From Gemmobacter aquarius (GTDB taxonomy: Bacteria; Pseudomonadota; Alphaproteobacteria; Rhodobacterales; Rhodobacteraceae), in the NCBI RefSeq assembly GCF_003060865.1, contig NZ_CP028918.1:2282001-2346000 (forward strand): a stretch of 64,000 nucleotides of DNA, written 5' to 3'. The notes below the pieces were generated by a model that searched no databases, was not told the DNA's origin, and saw only the letters and a program-made list of their open reading frames with translations. The position numbers and the translations under genes are program-made. This document shows positions 46,237 to 57,700 of the stretch, in pieces (position 1 is the stretch's first letter; the number at the start of each line of letters is the position of its first letter).

Positions 46237-47310
46237 TCAGTTCGCGGCCAACCAGGCGTTGAAGCGCTCGTTCAGTTCCGAATCCTTGTCGACCCAGAAT
46301 TCATACGAAGACGGCAGCGCGCCGGTCAGGTTCTCGGCAGCGGTCGGCATATGCGGACCCATCGGGGTCTTGCCGTCCTTGTACATGCCGACAAGCGCGC
46401 CCGACGACTTGCGTGCCGGACCATAGGAAATCCAGCTCGCCTGATCGGCCAGCTTCTGGCTCGTCGTGGCATAGGCCAGGAATTCCTTGGCAAGTTCCAG
46501 GTTCGGCGTCCCCTTCGGGATCACATAGCCTTCATACTCCAGAACCTGCCCGTCCCACATGATCGCGAAAGGCTTGCCCTCGCCGACAGCCGCCGCAAAG
46601 ATACGGCCGTTGTAAGCAGTGGTCATCGCCACTTCGCCATCCGCCAGCAGCTGCGGCGGCTGGGCACCGGCTTCCCACCACAGGGTGTCGGCCTTGATGG
46701 TGTCGAGCTTGGCAAAGGCGCGATCCACGCCTTCCGGCGTTTCCAGCGTCGCGTAAACGTCAGCCGGGGCAACCCCGTCCGCCATCAGCGCCATCTCGAG
46801 GTTCACTTTAGCGCCCTTACGCATGCCGCGCTTGCCGGGGAACTTATCGAGGTCGAAGAAGTCGGCAATCTTGGTCGGCGCTTCGGGGAACTTCGTCGTG
46901 TCATAGCCGATCGCGGTCGAATACACGATCGTCGAGACGAGGCAATCGGTCACCGAACCGGGCAAAAAGTCGTCCATCGCAGCCGTGCCATCGGGCGCGG
47001 GGGCCAGCATCGCCGGATCGATCTCTTCGAGCAGGCCTTCGTCGCACATCCGCACGCCATCGGCGAATTCCACGTCGGCCACATCGACCGTCACGTTGTT
47101 GGCTTCGACCATCGCCTTGACGGGCGTTGCCGGGTTGTCGGCATCCACTGCCACCACGTTCTTGCCGGTCTCGGCCATGAACGGCTTGATATAGGCTTCA
47201 AGCTGGCTCTCGCCATAAGCTCCGCCCCAGCTCATCACGGTCAGGTCCTGCGCTTGCGCGGCAAAGCCAGCTCCGGTCAGTGCGGTCGTCAGCACCAGAA
47301 TTTTCTTCAT
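46237..47310 (-). CDS. Polyamine-type ABC importer, periplasmic binding protein (PotD-like)
   Basis: 357 residues with a signal peptide (KKILVLTTALTGAGFAAQAQ). The mature protein starts DLTVMSWGGAYGESQLEAY, the family-8/PotD-type extracellular binding protein pattern. Further landmarks are STAIGYDTTKFPEAPTKIADFFD and FPGKRGMRK, with TLWWEAGAQPPQLLADGEVAM near the ligand cleft. The ligand is probably a polyamine or related cation, but is not proven. Between the ATPase and permease genes on the same strand. Confidence 0.92.
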   Translation of the reverse strand: MKKILVLTTALTGAGFAAQAQDLTVMSWGGAYGESQLEAYIKPFMAETGKNVVAVDADNPATPVKAMVEANNVTVDVADVEFADGVRMCDEGLLEEIDPAMLAPAPDGTAAMDDFLPGSVTDCLVSTIVYSTAIGYDTTKFPEAPTKIADFFDLDKFPGKRGMRKGAKVNLEMALMADGVAPADVYATLETPEGVDRAFAKLDTIKADTLWWEAGAQPPQLLADGEVAMTTAYNGRIFAAAVGEGKPFAIMWDGQVLEYEGYVIPKGTPNLELAKEFLAYATTSQKLADQASWISYGPARKSSGALVGMYKDGKTPMGPHMPTAAENLTGALPSSYEFWVDKDSELNERFNAWLAAN

Positions 47311-47406
47311 ATGTGTCGCTCCCATGAGTGTCGATCTTGATTTTTGTCTTTGGCCGCACCGGAAGGTCCGGCACGGCATAAGGGCGGGTCGCCCCACCCC
47401 TATCGC

Positions 47407-48507
47407 TTACAACGGATCAAGCGCGCGCGCGTCCTGAGGCGCCCAGCCGATCCGTATCTTCTCGCCGGGTGTCAGCACCCGCTGACCCAGCGTGTTGCGG
47501 CTCTTGATGACGAAATCATCATGCCCCGCCACCTTCAGCACCGTGCGGAACAGATCACCCATATAGATGACCTCGACCACCTCGGCCTCGATCAGATGCG
47601 CGCCCGCAGGCAGCAACTCGGGCTTGAACTCGACCCGCTCGGGCCGGATCGAAACCATCGTCTTCTGCCCCTTGGTCGTCACGTTCACCGGCGTCGCATC
47701 GATCAACTCGCCCGTCGGCAAACGCACCAGCGCCCGCCCGCCCGCGATATCCTCGACCACGCCTTCCAGCTTGTTGTTCTCGCCGATGAAGCCCGCGACA
47801 AAGCTGTTGTCGGGCCGTTCGTAAAGATCGGCAGGCGACGCCAATTGCTGGATACGCCCGTCGTTGAACACCGCGATCCGGTCAGACATCGTCAGCGCCT
47901 CGCCCTGATCATGCGTGACGTAAACCACGGTAATGCCAAGCGAATCGTGCAGATGCTTGATCTCGAACTGCATATGCTCGCGCAATTGCTTGTCCAAGGC
48001 GCCAAGCGGCTCGTCCATCAACACCAGCGCAGGGTCGAACACCAAGGCCCGCGCCAGCGCGATCCGCTGCTGCTGCCCGCCCGACAGTTGCGCGGGGCGG
48101 CGGTTGATGAAGGCCCCCATCTGCACCATGTCCAAAGCGCGGCGCACCTTGGCCTCGCGCTCGTCCTTGCCCATGCCGCGCACTTCCAGCGGAAACGACA
48201 GGTTCTCGCCCACCGTCATATGCGGAAACAGCGCGTAATTCTGGAACACCATCCCGATCCCGCGCTTGTGCGGCGGCACCTGATTTATAGGTCGCCCGTC
48301 AAGCAGGATTTCCCCGTTCGTCGCGGTCTCGAACCCGGCCAGCATCATCAGGCACGTCGTCTTGCCCGACCCCGAAGGCCCGAGCATCGTCAAAAACTCG
48401 CCCTTCCCGATGGAAAGGTTCAAATCCTTCACGACCAGCGACACGCCGTCATAGCTTTTCTGAACGTGATCGAAAACGACGAAAGCGTCGCTCGCAGTAG
48501 CAGCCAC
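47407..48507 (-). CDS. Polyamine-type ABC importer ATPase (PotA-like)
   Basis: 366 residues. Walker A is LGPSGSGKTTCLMMLAG, Q-loop VFQNYALFPHMTV, signature AQLSGGQQQRIALARALV and Walker B LVLMDEPLGALDK. A C-terminal TOBE-type regulatory domain follows (PTGELIDATPVNVTTKG ... SIRPERVEF). The GTG at 48507 is chosen because GGGGAG lies 8 nt upstream and it gives MAATASDAFVVFDHVQ, the usual beginning; the open frame extends further without homology. First gene of the importer operon. Confidence 0.93.
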   Translation of the reverse strand: MAATASDAFVVFDHVQKSYDGVSLVVKDLNLSIGKGEFLTMLGPSGSGKTTCLMMLAGFETATNGEILLDGRPINQVPPHKRGIGMVFQNYALFPHMTVGENLSFPLEVRGMGKDEREAKVRRALDMVQMGAFINRRPAQLSGGQQQRIALARALVFDPALVLMDEPLGALDKQLREHMQFEIKHLHDSLGITVVYVTHDQGEALTMSDRIAVFNDGRIQQLASPADLYERPDNSFVAGFIGENNKLEGVVEDIAGGRALVRLPTGELIDATPVNVTTKGQKTMVSIRPERVEFKPELLPAGAHLIEAEVVEVIYMGDLFRTVLKVAGHDDFVIKSRNTLGQRVLTPGEKIRIGWAPQDARALDPL

Positions 48508-48739
48508 CCGCAATTCTCCCCGGTCATACCAGGCGGGTCCAGACCCGCTCTTGTTGCACCCGACTAAATCCAATGACCCCGACCAATGCAACCGGCTTGT
48601 CACAAATTCGGGCATCGCATTTTCATTGCAGGAAAAACGGTCAGTTTCCGCCCGTTTCGCCGTCCGAAACGGCAGCACAGAATAGGCGAGCGGGAAAATG
48701 GACTGTGCCTGCAAAACGCGCTTTGGCGGGGCAGACCGG

Positions 48740-51700
48740 TCAGCTTGCAGCGACAGCCTGCCTGCGCCGCGCCAAAAGGTCTTGCCGGCGCACGACGGGC
48801 CGCGCCGTCGGTCCATAGACCTTGGCCGTCCCCTCCTGCGCGATAAGGCAAGGCGCGAGGTCAGGCAGGATCAGCCCGATCTCGGCACAGGCCACCGGGC
48901 CGATCGCCATGGCGGCCATCGGTCCGGGATACATCGTCTCGGTCGCCATGCCATTGGCAAAGATGATCGCATGTTTCGGCAGCAGAAGATGATGATAAAT
49001 CACAGATTTCTTGCCCCGCGCTACGCGGAACCGCTTGTCGCCGGTCTCGGCCAGATGCCGCGCCCTGACCAGCACCTGCCCCTGCGGCGTTTCCACCAGC
49101 ACGGCATGCTGCGGCGACACCAGCACGTCGCCCCGGTTGCCCAGCGCCCCGTCGCGGATCAGCACGGGCCGCAGGTCGGGCCGCACGTCCAGATCTTCCG
49201 GCCCCATCCGCCGCCGTCCGGCCCACAGCACCGGCTGCGCCCCGTCATCCAGCGTCAGCACGCGGTCGCCCGCCCGCAAATCCTCGACCGCCACCTCGCC
49301 CCGCGTGGTCAGGATCATCGCGCCCGCCGTAAAACAGGGCACTCCCATCCGTGCGAGGTTCGACTTGCCCGCCACCTGCGCCGGAGGCACGCCAACCAGC
49401 ACCAGCGCCTCGCCCCGCGGGAAGGTCAGCACCGCGTTGCCATTGCCGTCGTCCGTCACGGTCACATCGGCCCAGTCGACCGGATTTCCGTCCAGATCGG
49501 TCAGCCCCGCCACATCCAGCTGGTCCGCCGCCCGCAAGCCAGAAACCGGAGCGCGCGCGAAATCGGTGATGCGGATCGCGCCCACACCATCCGACAGCAG
49601 ATAGACATCCTCGCCCGCGCCACCGCTCAGCGTGTCGTTGCCCGGTCCAGCAGCAAGCGTGTCGTTGCCGTCCCCGCCCAGCAACGCGTCATTGCCCGTG
49701 CCCCCGGACAATAGGTCTTCGCCCGCGCCACCTTCGAGCACATCGTTGCCCGTATCGCCAAGGATCGTGTCGTTCCCGTCCTCGCCGCCAAGATAATCGT
49801 CGCCCGCCCCGCCGGTAAGCGCGTCGGCCCCGTCACCGCCCGACAGCGTGTCGTTGCCCTCGTCCCCGAACAGCGCGTCATTGCCCGCCCCGCCCGCAAG
49901 GATGTCGGCCTCGGTCCCGCCATAGGCCAGATCGTCGCCGATCCCGCCCACCAGACTGTCCGCGCCCTGTCCGCCAAACAGCCTATCGTTGCCCTCGTCG
50001 CCCGCCAGCGTGTCGGCTTCGGTGCCGCCGGACAATTCGTCATCGTCCAGCCCGCCCGACAGGCTGTCAGCCCCCTGCCCGCCGGCAAGCGTATCCACGC
50101 CCGCCCCGCCAGACAGAGCGTCATTGCCCGCATCGCCCAAAAGCAGGTCGTCGCCCAGACCGCCCTCGACACTGTCATCCCCGCTCCCTGCGGAGATGGT
50201 GTCGTTGCCCTCTTCGCCCAAAAGCAGATCAGTCCCGTCGCCGCCGTCGAGCAGATCGTTGCCGGTCCCGCCAAAGACCGTATCGTTCCCGGTCCCGCCG
50301 TTGACGAAATCATCGCCCGCTCCGCCCCGGATGACATCGTTGCCCGCATCACCGGCCAAAAGGTCGGTCCCCGCACCGCCTTCCAGAAGATCATCGCCCA
50401 GTCCGCCGAAAAGCGTATCGGTGCCATCCCCGCCGAACAGCGAATCCGCCCCGTCCTCGCCGAACAGCAGGTCGTTGCCCGCATCGCCCGACAGGCTGTC
50501 GTTTCCGGCCCCGCCATAAAGCGTATCGGCATCGTTCCCGCCCGACAGGCTGTCGTTGCCCGCGCCGCCCTCGAGCTGGTCGTTACCCGCAGCGCCCGCA
50601 ACCAGATCGTCGCCCGCCCCGCCGGACAGCCGGTCGTTCAGCGCGCTCCCCGTCAGCGTGTCGTCGAACCCGCTACCGACCAGCGCCTCGAAGTTCGACA
50701 CCGTATCGCCCGCAGCGTCGCCCGCCGACCCGAGCCCAGTGCCCAGATCGACCGCAACACCCGTACCCGCATCCGCATAGCTCAGCGTGTCAAAGCCCGC
50801 GCCGCCGTCCAGCAGATCGGCCCCCGCCCCGCCCGCAACCAGATCGTCGCCCGCCCCGCCGGACAGCCGGTCGTTCAGCGCGCTTCCCGTCAGCGTGTCA
50901 TTAAACCCGCTGCCGACCAGCGCCTCGAAGCCCGAAACCGTATCGCCAGCAGCATCGCCCGCCGACCCGAGCCCCGTGCCCAGATCGACCGCAACACCCG
51001 CACCCGCATCCGCATAGCTCAGCGTGTCAAAGCCAGCGCCGCCGTCCAGCAGATCGGCCCCCGCGCCGCCCGCAACCAGATCGTCGCCCGAACCGCCGAA
51101 CAGCCGGTCGTCCAGCGCACCGCCCGTCAGCGTGTCGTCGAACCCGCTGCCCAGAACCGCCTCGAACCCCGAAAACGTGTCGCCCGCAGCATCGCCCACC
51201 AACCCGAGCCCGGCACCGGCATCAACCGAAACCCCGGCCGCCGCCCCCGCGTAGCTCAGCGTGTCAAAGCCCGCGCCGCCGTCCAGAGAATCGGCCCCCG
51301 CCCCGCCTTCGACCACATCGTCGCCCGCCCCGCCGGACAGGCTGTCATTGCCCGCCCCGCCATAGGCCGTATCGTTGCCGCCGCCCAGATCGACCCTGTC
51401 GTTCCCGCCCGCTCCGGTCACAAAGTCGTTGCCCGCCCCCAGTTCCACAGCCTCGATCTGGCTGAAGACCGCCGTCCCCGCCGAACCTGTCAGCGTACCG
51501 GCTTCCGCGCCGGAATAGGTCAGGACCTGATCGACACCGGCGATCCCGCTCGCATCGAGCACATCGCCTGACGTCTCGGACGCCTCGCCCCCGACCACCG
51601 CATCGCTGCCGAACCCCGCGCCCAGCACGAAACGGTCATCGCCCGCGCCGCCGTCCAGCAGGTCATTGCCCGCGCCGCCGCCAAGCGTGTCATCGCCAGC

Positions 51701-54700
51701 GCCGCCGAACAGCTGTTCGTCCCCGCCCCCGCCGATGATGCTGTCGGCAAAGCCCGATCCGGCCAGAACCTCGAAGCCCGAAAGCGTATCGCCCTCGGCA
51801 TCCCCGCCAGAACCGGTGCCCGCCCCGAGGTCGACGACGATCCCGGCCGACGAAAACTCGTAGCTGACCGTATCATTGCCCGCGTCGCCCGCCAGCAGAT
51901 CGCCGCCCGCCTGCCCCTGCATGCCACCGAAGATCAGATCGTTGCCGTCACCGCCGTAAAGCGTGTCGGACTGCGCGTTTCCGACCAGCGTGTCGTTGCC
52001 ATCCCCGCCAAACAGCAGATCGTTTCCACCCGCCGATCCGACCTCGTCGCCGATCAGCAGGTCGTCGCCGGTGCCGCCATAAAGCGAATCGTCTCCGGCG
52101 CGCCCTTCGAGACTGTCATTCCCCGCGCGACCCTCGAAAGACTCGTTGCCCGCCGTGCCCAGTATCCCGTCGTCAAAGGCCGAACCGAATACCGCCTCGA
52201 TCCCGGTGATCGTGTCGCCCGCGGCATCCCCGCCCGACGCCGGACCACCCGCCAGATCGACAGACACGGCCGCGTTCGACAGATCGTAGCTCAGCGTGTC
52301 GCGTCCGCTGCCACCATCGATCAGATCGCCACCAACCTGTCCGCCAGCTCCGCCGAAGATCAGATCGTTGCCCAGCCCGCCGTAAAGACTGTCGCTGCCC
52401 TCGTCCCCGCTCAGCCGGTCATTGCCGTCCCCGCCGAAAATCTGGTCATTTCCGGCATTACCCGAGAACGAGTCGTCGCCCTCGTCGCCCGACATCGTAT
52501 CGTTGCCGTCACCGCCCAGAAGCGAGTCGTTCTCGGTCCCGCCGAACTGCGCGTCGTCGCCGGCGCCGCCCGAAAGCGTGTCCGCTCCACTATCACCGAA
52601 CAGCCGGTCGTTGCCGTCCGAACCGGCCAGCACGTCGTTCTCGGTGCCGCCATACAGCGTGTCGTCGCCGGTGCCGCCCTGCAAGATGTCGTTGGCTGCA
52701 TCGCCATAAAGCAGGTCGTTCGCCTCGTCGCCATTCAGCGAATCACGGCCGTCCCCGCCCCAAAGCGTATCGGCGTCGATCCCGCCGAAAAGACTGTCGT
52801 TGTCGGCACCGCCAAAGATCAGGTCGGCATCGTCGCCGCCATAGAGCATGTCGTTGCCGGCATCGCCGTAAATCGTGTCGCGGTTGTTGTTCGGGGCCAG
52901 ATCGTCCGAATCGTTGATCACCGACGTGTCGGTTTCGGTGGGCGTCAGCCCGCCATAGATCGTGTCGTTTCCGTCGCCGCCATAGACAAGGTCGGACCCT
53001 TCCGCCCCCGAAATCCGGTCGCCGCCGGCATCGCCATAAACGGTGTCCATGTCGAAACCGGCATCGATGCTGTCGCTGCCATCGCCGCCATAGACCAGAT
53101 CGTTGTCGTCGCCGGTCAGGATCGTATCGTTGCCCAGCCCTCCGACAGCCGTATCGCGGTCGTCGTTCGGATCGGCATCGGCCGTAAACACCCCCGGATA
53201 GCCGATATCGGGCGTCGCCACGGTGTTGCGCGTGTTGATGAAATCGTCGCCAGCCCCGCCGTCGACGAAATCGTTCCCTTCCGACCCGAAGATGCTGTCG
53301 GCACCGTCTGCGGCAAAGATCGTGTCATCGCCCGTTCCGGCGCGCACCGTATCGTTGCCCGCGCCGCCGTCGATCAGATCGGCACCGTCGCCGCCGTCCA
53401 GCGAATCGTCGTTGTCCCCGCCGAACAGCTGGTCATTGCCCGCCCCGCCGAACAGCCGGTCGTTGCCCGCACCGCCAAAGAGCGAGTCGTTGCCCAGATT
53501 GCCGACCAGCGAGTCGTTGCCCAAGCCGCCGTCGAACCAGTCATCGGCGGCAATCGCGGTCGTTCCGGTCGCCGTGTCGTTGCCCGATCCCAGCAAGACC
53601 CGCTCGATCTGGCTGAACTGCGCGCTCGACGCGCCCTCCACGATCGTGCCCGCCTCGGCCCCCGTCATCGTCAGCGTAAGGTTCGCCGTCAACGCTCCGG
53701 CGTCGAGACTGTCCCCGCTCGTCTCGCCGCTTTCGCCGCCAAGGATCGTGTCGCTGCCGAAACCGGTCACAAGGACGAAGCGGTCATCCCCGCCCCCGCC
53801 CTGCAACAGGTCGTTGCCGGTCCCGCCCGCCAGCGTATCGTTGAACGCCGATCCGGCAACCGCTTCAAAGCCGGAAATCGTATCGTTCGCCGCGTCACCA
53901 CCCGAAACGGCACCCGTGCCCAGATTGACCGAAACGGCAGCGGACGACCCGGCATAGCTCAGCGTATCGTTGCCCGTCCCGCCACTCAGCAGGTCGGCAC
54001 CCGCTCCGCCCTCGATCACGTCGTTGCCCGCGCCGCCGAACAGCACGTCATTTCCGGTTCCGCCCGTCAGCGAGTCGTTCTGCCCCGACCCGATGACCAC
54101 CTCGAACCCGGACACCACGTCGCCCGACGCATCGCCGCCGCTGCCCGCCCCCGTGCCCAGATTGACCGAAACGCCCGCCGTCGACGCCGCATAGCTGACG
54201 GTATCGTTTCCGGCACCGCCATCCAGTTGGTCAGACCCGGCCCCGCCCTGGACGATGTCGTTCCCGTCACCGCCAAAGATCGTGTCGTTCGAATTGGAGC
54301 TGGTAATGCTGTCGTCCCCGGCATCGCCGGACAGCAGATCGCCGAACGACGCATTGCCGTCGCCCAGCGATGTGATGACGTCGTTGCCGTCACCGCCATA
54401 GACCGTGTCAAAGGCCTGCTGCACCGTGATGGTGTCGTCGCCCTCGTTGCCGAAGACCAGATCGTTGTCTGCAGCACCAAAGCCGGTGCCGGTGAAAACG
54501 TCGTTGCCCGCGCCCAGTTGCACGGTATCGGCCCAGCCCTGCCCCGCAACACCGGTGTCGTCGGTGACCGTATCGTTGCCCGACCCGCCAAACAGCGTAT
54601 CGGCCCCCGCATTGCCTGCAAGCGAGTCGTTGCCAGCCCCGCCATCGACCCAGTCCCCGCTCGCCGACCCGTTGGCGGTATCGTTGCCGCTGCCCAGCAC

Positions 54701-57700
54701 GACCCGCTCGATCTGGCTGAACGTCGTGGTCGATGTGCCATCGCCCAGCGTGCCCGTCTCCGCCCCGGTCAGGTTCAGCGTCAGGTTGGCCGTCATCGCG
54801 CTGGCGTCGAGGACGTCTCCGCCCGTCTCGCCGCTTTCCCCGCCAAGGATCGTGTCGCTGCCGAAGCCCGCCGCCACGACGAAGCGGTCATCCCCGCCCT
54901 CGCCCTGCATCCGGTCGTTTCCGGTGCCGCCGTCCAGCGTGTCGTTGCCGCCCGTGCCGGCCAGCGTATCGTTGCCCGCCCCGCCCGACAGGCTGTCGCC
55001 CGGCCCCGCTGTGCCGAACAGCGTCACATCGTCGATCAGCGGGCCGAAGTTAGAGTTCTGCGACGCGATCTCGCGGAATTCCAACCGGTCCGCACCGCCC
55101 GATCCCGTCACGGAGAAACTGTAGACGGTCCATGTCGTGGCAGGTTGGATCGTGGCGACCAGCGTTCCACGCCAGTAAACCTCGAAACTATCGGTCATCG
55201 CGCCGCGCTGCTTGCCAGCAAAGCTCAGCGTATAGGTCTGGCCCGAAGTCGTCGCGACATCCTGAAAGACATTGTCGACTTGGTTGTCGGCGTCTAGCTC
55301 GAGGTGCGTGCTGCCCTCGTAGGATGTCGTCCCGTCATGCCCTGTGCCATGCACCTCTGTCTGCGTGCCGGTCGACCAGCCCGCAATCGGCACATTGGCC
55401 CAGTTGTTCGCTGCCACCGGCGCATCGAAGCCGCCGTTGACGATCAGGTTGGCCCCGCCGTAAACCCTGTCGTCGCCTAGCCCGCCCGCCAGCGTATCCG
55501 CACCCGCCCCGCCGGTGATCGTGTCGTTGCCGCTGCCGCCCGTGACACTGTCATTGCCCGCGCCGGTGTCCACGTTGATCCCGACGGTCGATACCCCCGC
55601 CGCCACCGTGTCGTTGCCCGACCCGAGCGTGAACCGTTCGATCTGCGAAAAGACCGTGTTCTGGCCGGTCGTCGTGATGGTTCCGGCCTCGGTGCCGGTA
55701 TAGGTGACCGTCAGATTGTCTGCCGATGCGCTCGCGTCGATCCAGTCGCCCGTGGTCCGCTCGCCGCCCTCGCCCCCGGTGATCGTGTCGCTGCCGCTTG
55801 CGGTGCCAAGCACCATCACGTCATCGCCATCCTCGCCCGAGAACACGTCGTTGCCGGTGCCACCGTCGAGCGTGTCGTTGCCCGCCGTGCCGTTCAACTG
55901 GTCGTCGCCCGCCCCGCCGAACAGTTGCGACGCATCCGAGGTCGAGTTGAACCCTGCGCTGTCATCGATCGTGTCGTTGCCGTCGCCACCGAACACGATG
56001 TCCCGTCCGGTCCCGTCCAGCAGGATGTCGTCGCCCGCACCGCCGATCAGCGTGTCGTTGCCGCCACCGCCAAGGATGGTGTCGCTGCCGTCGCCCCCGT
56101 CGAGCGAATCCGCGAACCCGTCATCCGCCCCGACCGGCGGCGCAAGCGTCCGGTTCACGGCATCGGTCAGGCCGTTTACGTCGACGCCGGCGATATAATC
56201 GTTGCCCGCCCCGCCAAAGACCGTGTCCGCACCGTCGTGGCCTTCGATGGCGTCGGCCCCGTCGCCCCCGAACAGCGTGTCGTTGCCGGTGTCGCCCGAC
56301 AACGTGTCATTGCCCAGCCCGCCGAAGACAAGGTCATCCCCCGTATCTCCGACAGATTGCAGATCGTCGCCGTCGCCCATATCGAGCGTGTCGTTCCCGG
56401 CCCCGCCGGTGATCGAGTCGTTGCCCAGACCGCCGATCAGGCTGTCGGTGCCACCGCCGCCCAGCAGCGTGTCGTTGCCCGACCCACCGGCGATGGTGTC
56501 GGCTCCGTTCCCGCCCGTGACAGAATCGTTTCCGGCCCCCGTGTCGATGAAGAACCCGGTCGTCGCGGGTCCGCCGTTCACAGTATCGTTCGCCGACCCG
56601 AGGAATATCTGCTCGATCCCGCTGAACGTCGCCGTCCCCGACGCATTGACCAGCGTTCCTGCCGTGCCCGGCGTGCCATAGTTGACGGTCGTCACAACCG
56701 TCGACGTGCTGGCATCGATCACGTCGCCGGTCGTCTGCCCCGTATCGCCACCGACGATGCTGTCGGCCCCGTCCGCCGACCCCAGGACGAAGCGGTCGTC
56801 GCCGGTGTCGCCCAGCATCGTGTCGGCACCCGCGCGCCCCGTCAGCACGTCGTTGCCAGCCGCCCCGGTAAGCGAATCCGCCCCCGCCCCGCCGTCCAGC
56901 GTGTCGTTGCCTGCCGCGCCGTCGATGGTGTCGTTGCCCGCCGATCCGGTTGCGACGTCGTTGCCCGCGCCCAGCAGCACCCGCTCGACCTGCGAAAAAC
57001 GCGCCGTCGATGTGCCGTCGGTCACCGCTCCGGTCTCGACAGCGGTATAGGTCAGCGTCAGGTTCGCCGTGACCGCGCTCGCATCGAGCCTGTCGCCTGT
57101 CGTCTCGAAGGCCTCGCCGCCGGTGATCGTATCGTTGCCGAAAGTGCCCGACAGCAGAAACTGGTCGTCCGCGTCGCCGCCGATCAGCGAATCGTTGCCA
57201 TCGCCACCGGCCAGAATGTCGTTTCCAGTCCCCCCGATCAGCGAATCGTTGCCATCGCCCCCCAGAAGCAGGTCGTTGCCCGCCCCTCCGTCCAGCGCAT
57301 CGTTGCCGATACCGCCGTCCAGCGTGTCGTTTCCACCGTTGCCGTTGATCGTATCGTTGCCGCCCCCGCCGCTAAGCGAATCGTTCCCCGCCCCGCCCGC
57401 CATGGTATTGGCACCCGCCGGATCGAAGTTCGGCGCGACGAGTATGGTGTTATAGGCAAAGCCTGCGGAATCGACGCTGGAGCTGACGGTGTTTGCCCCA
57501 CCGGGCAAAATATTGACGCTCGTGCCGTAGCCCACCACGGTCGAACCGACGATGATCTGGTAAAGCGTGCCGCTCGTCTGTCCGCTGAAATTGTAGGACA
57601 TGCCAAGCCGGACAGTCCCCGAAGCGACAGTGGTGCCGCCGCTATTGGTGACCACGACCGTCTGGTTCGCATCCGTCTGGGAAACCGAGTTGCCACTGAA

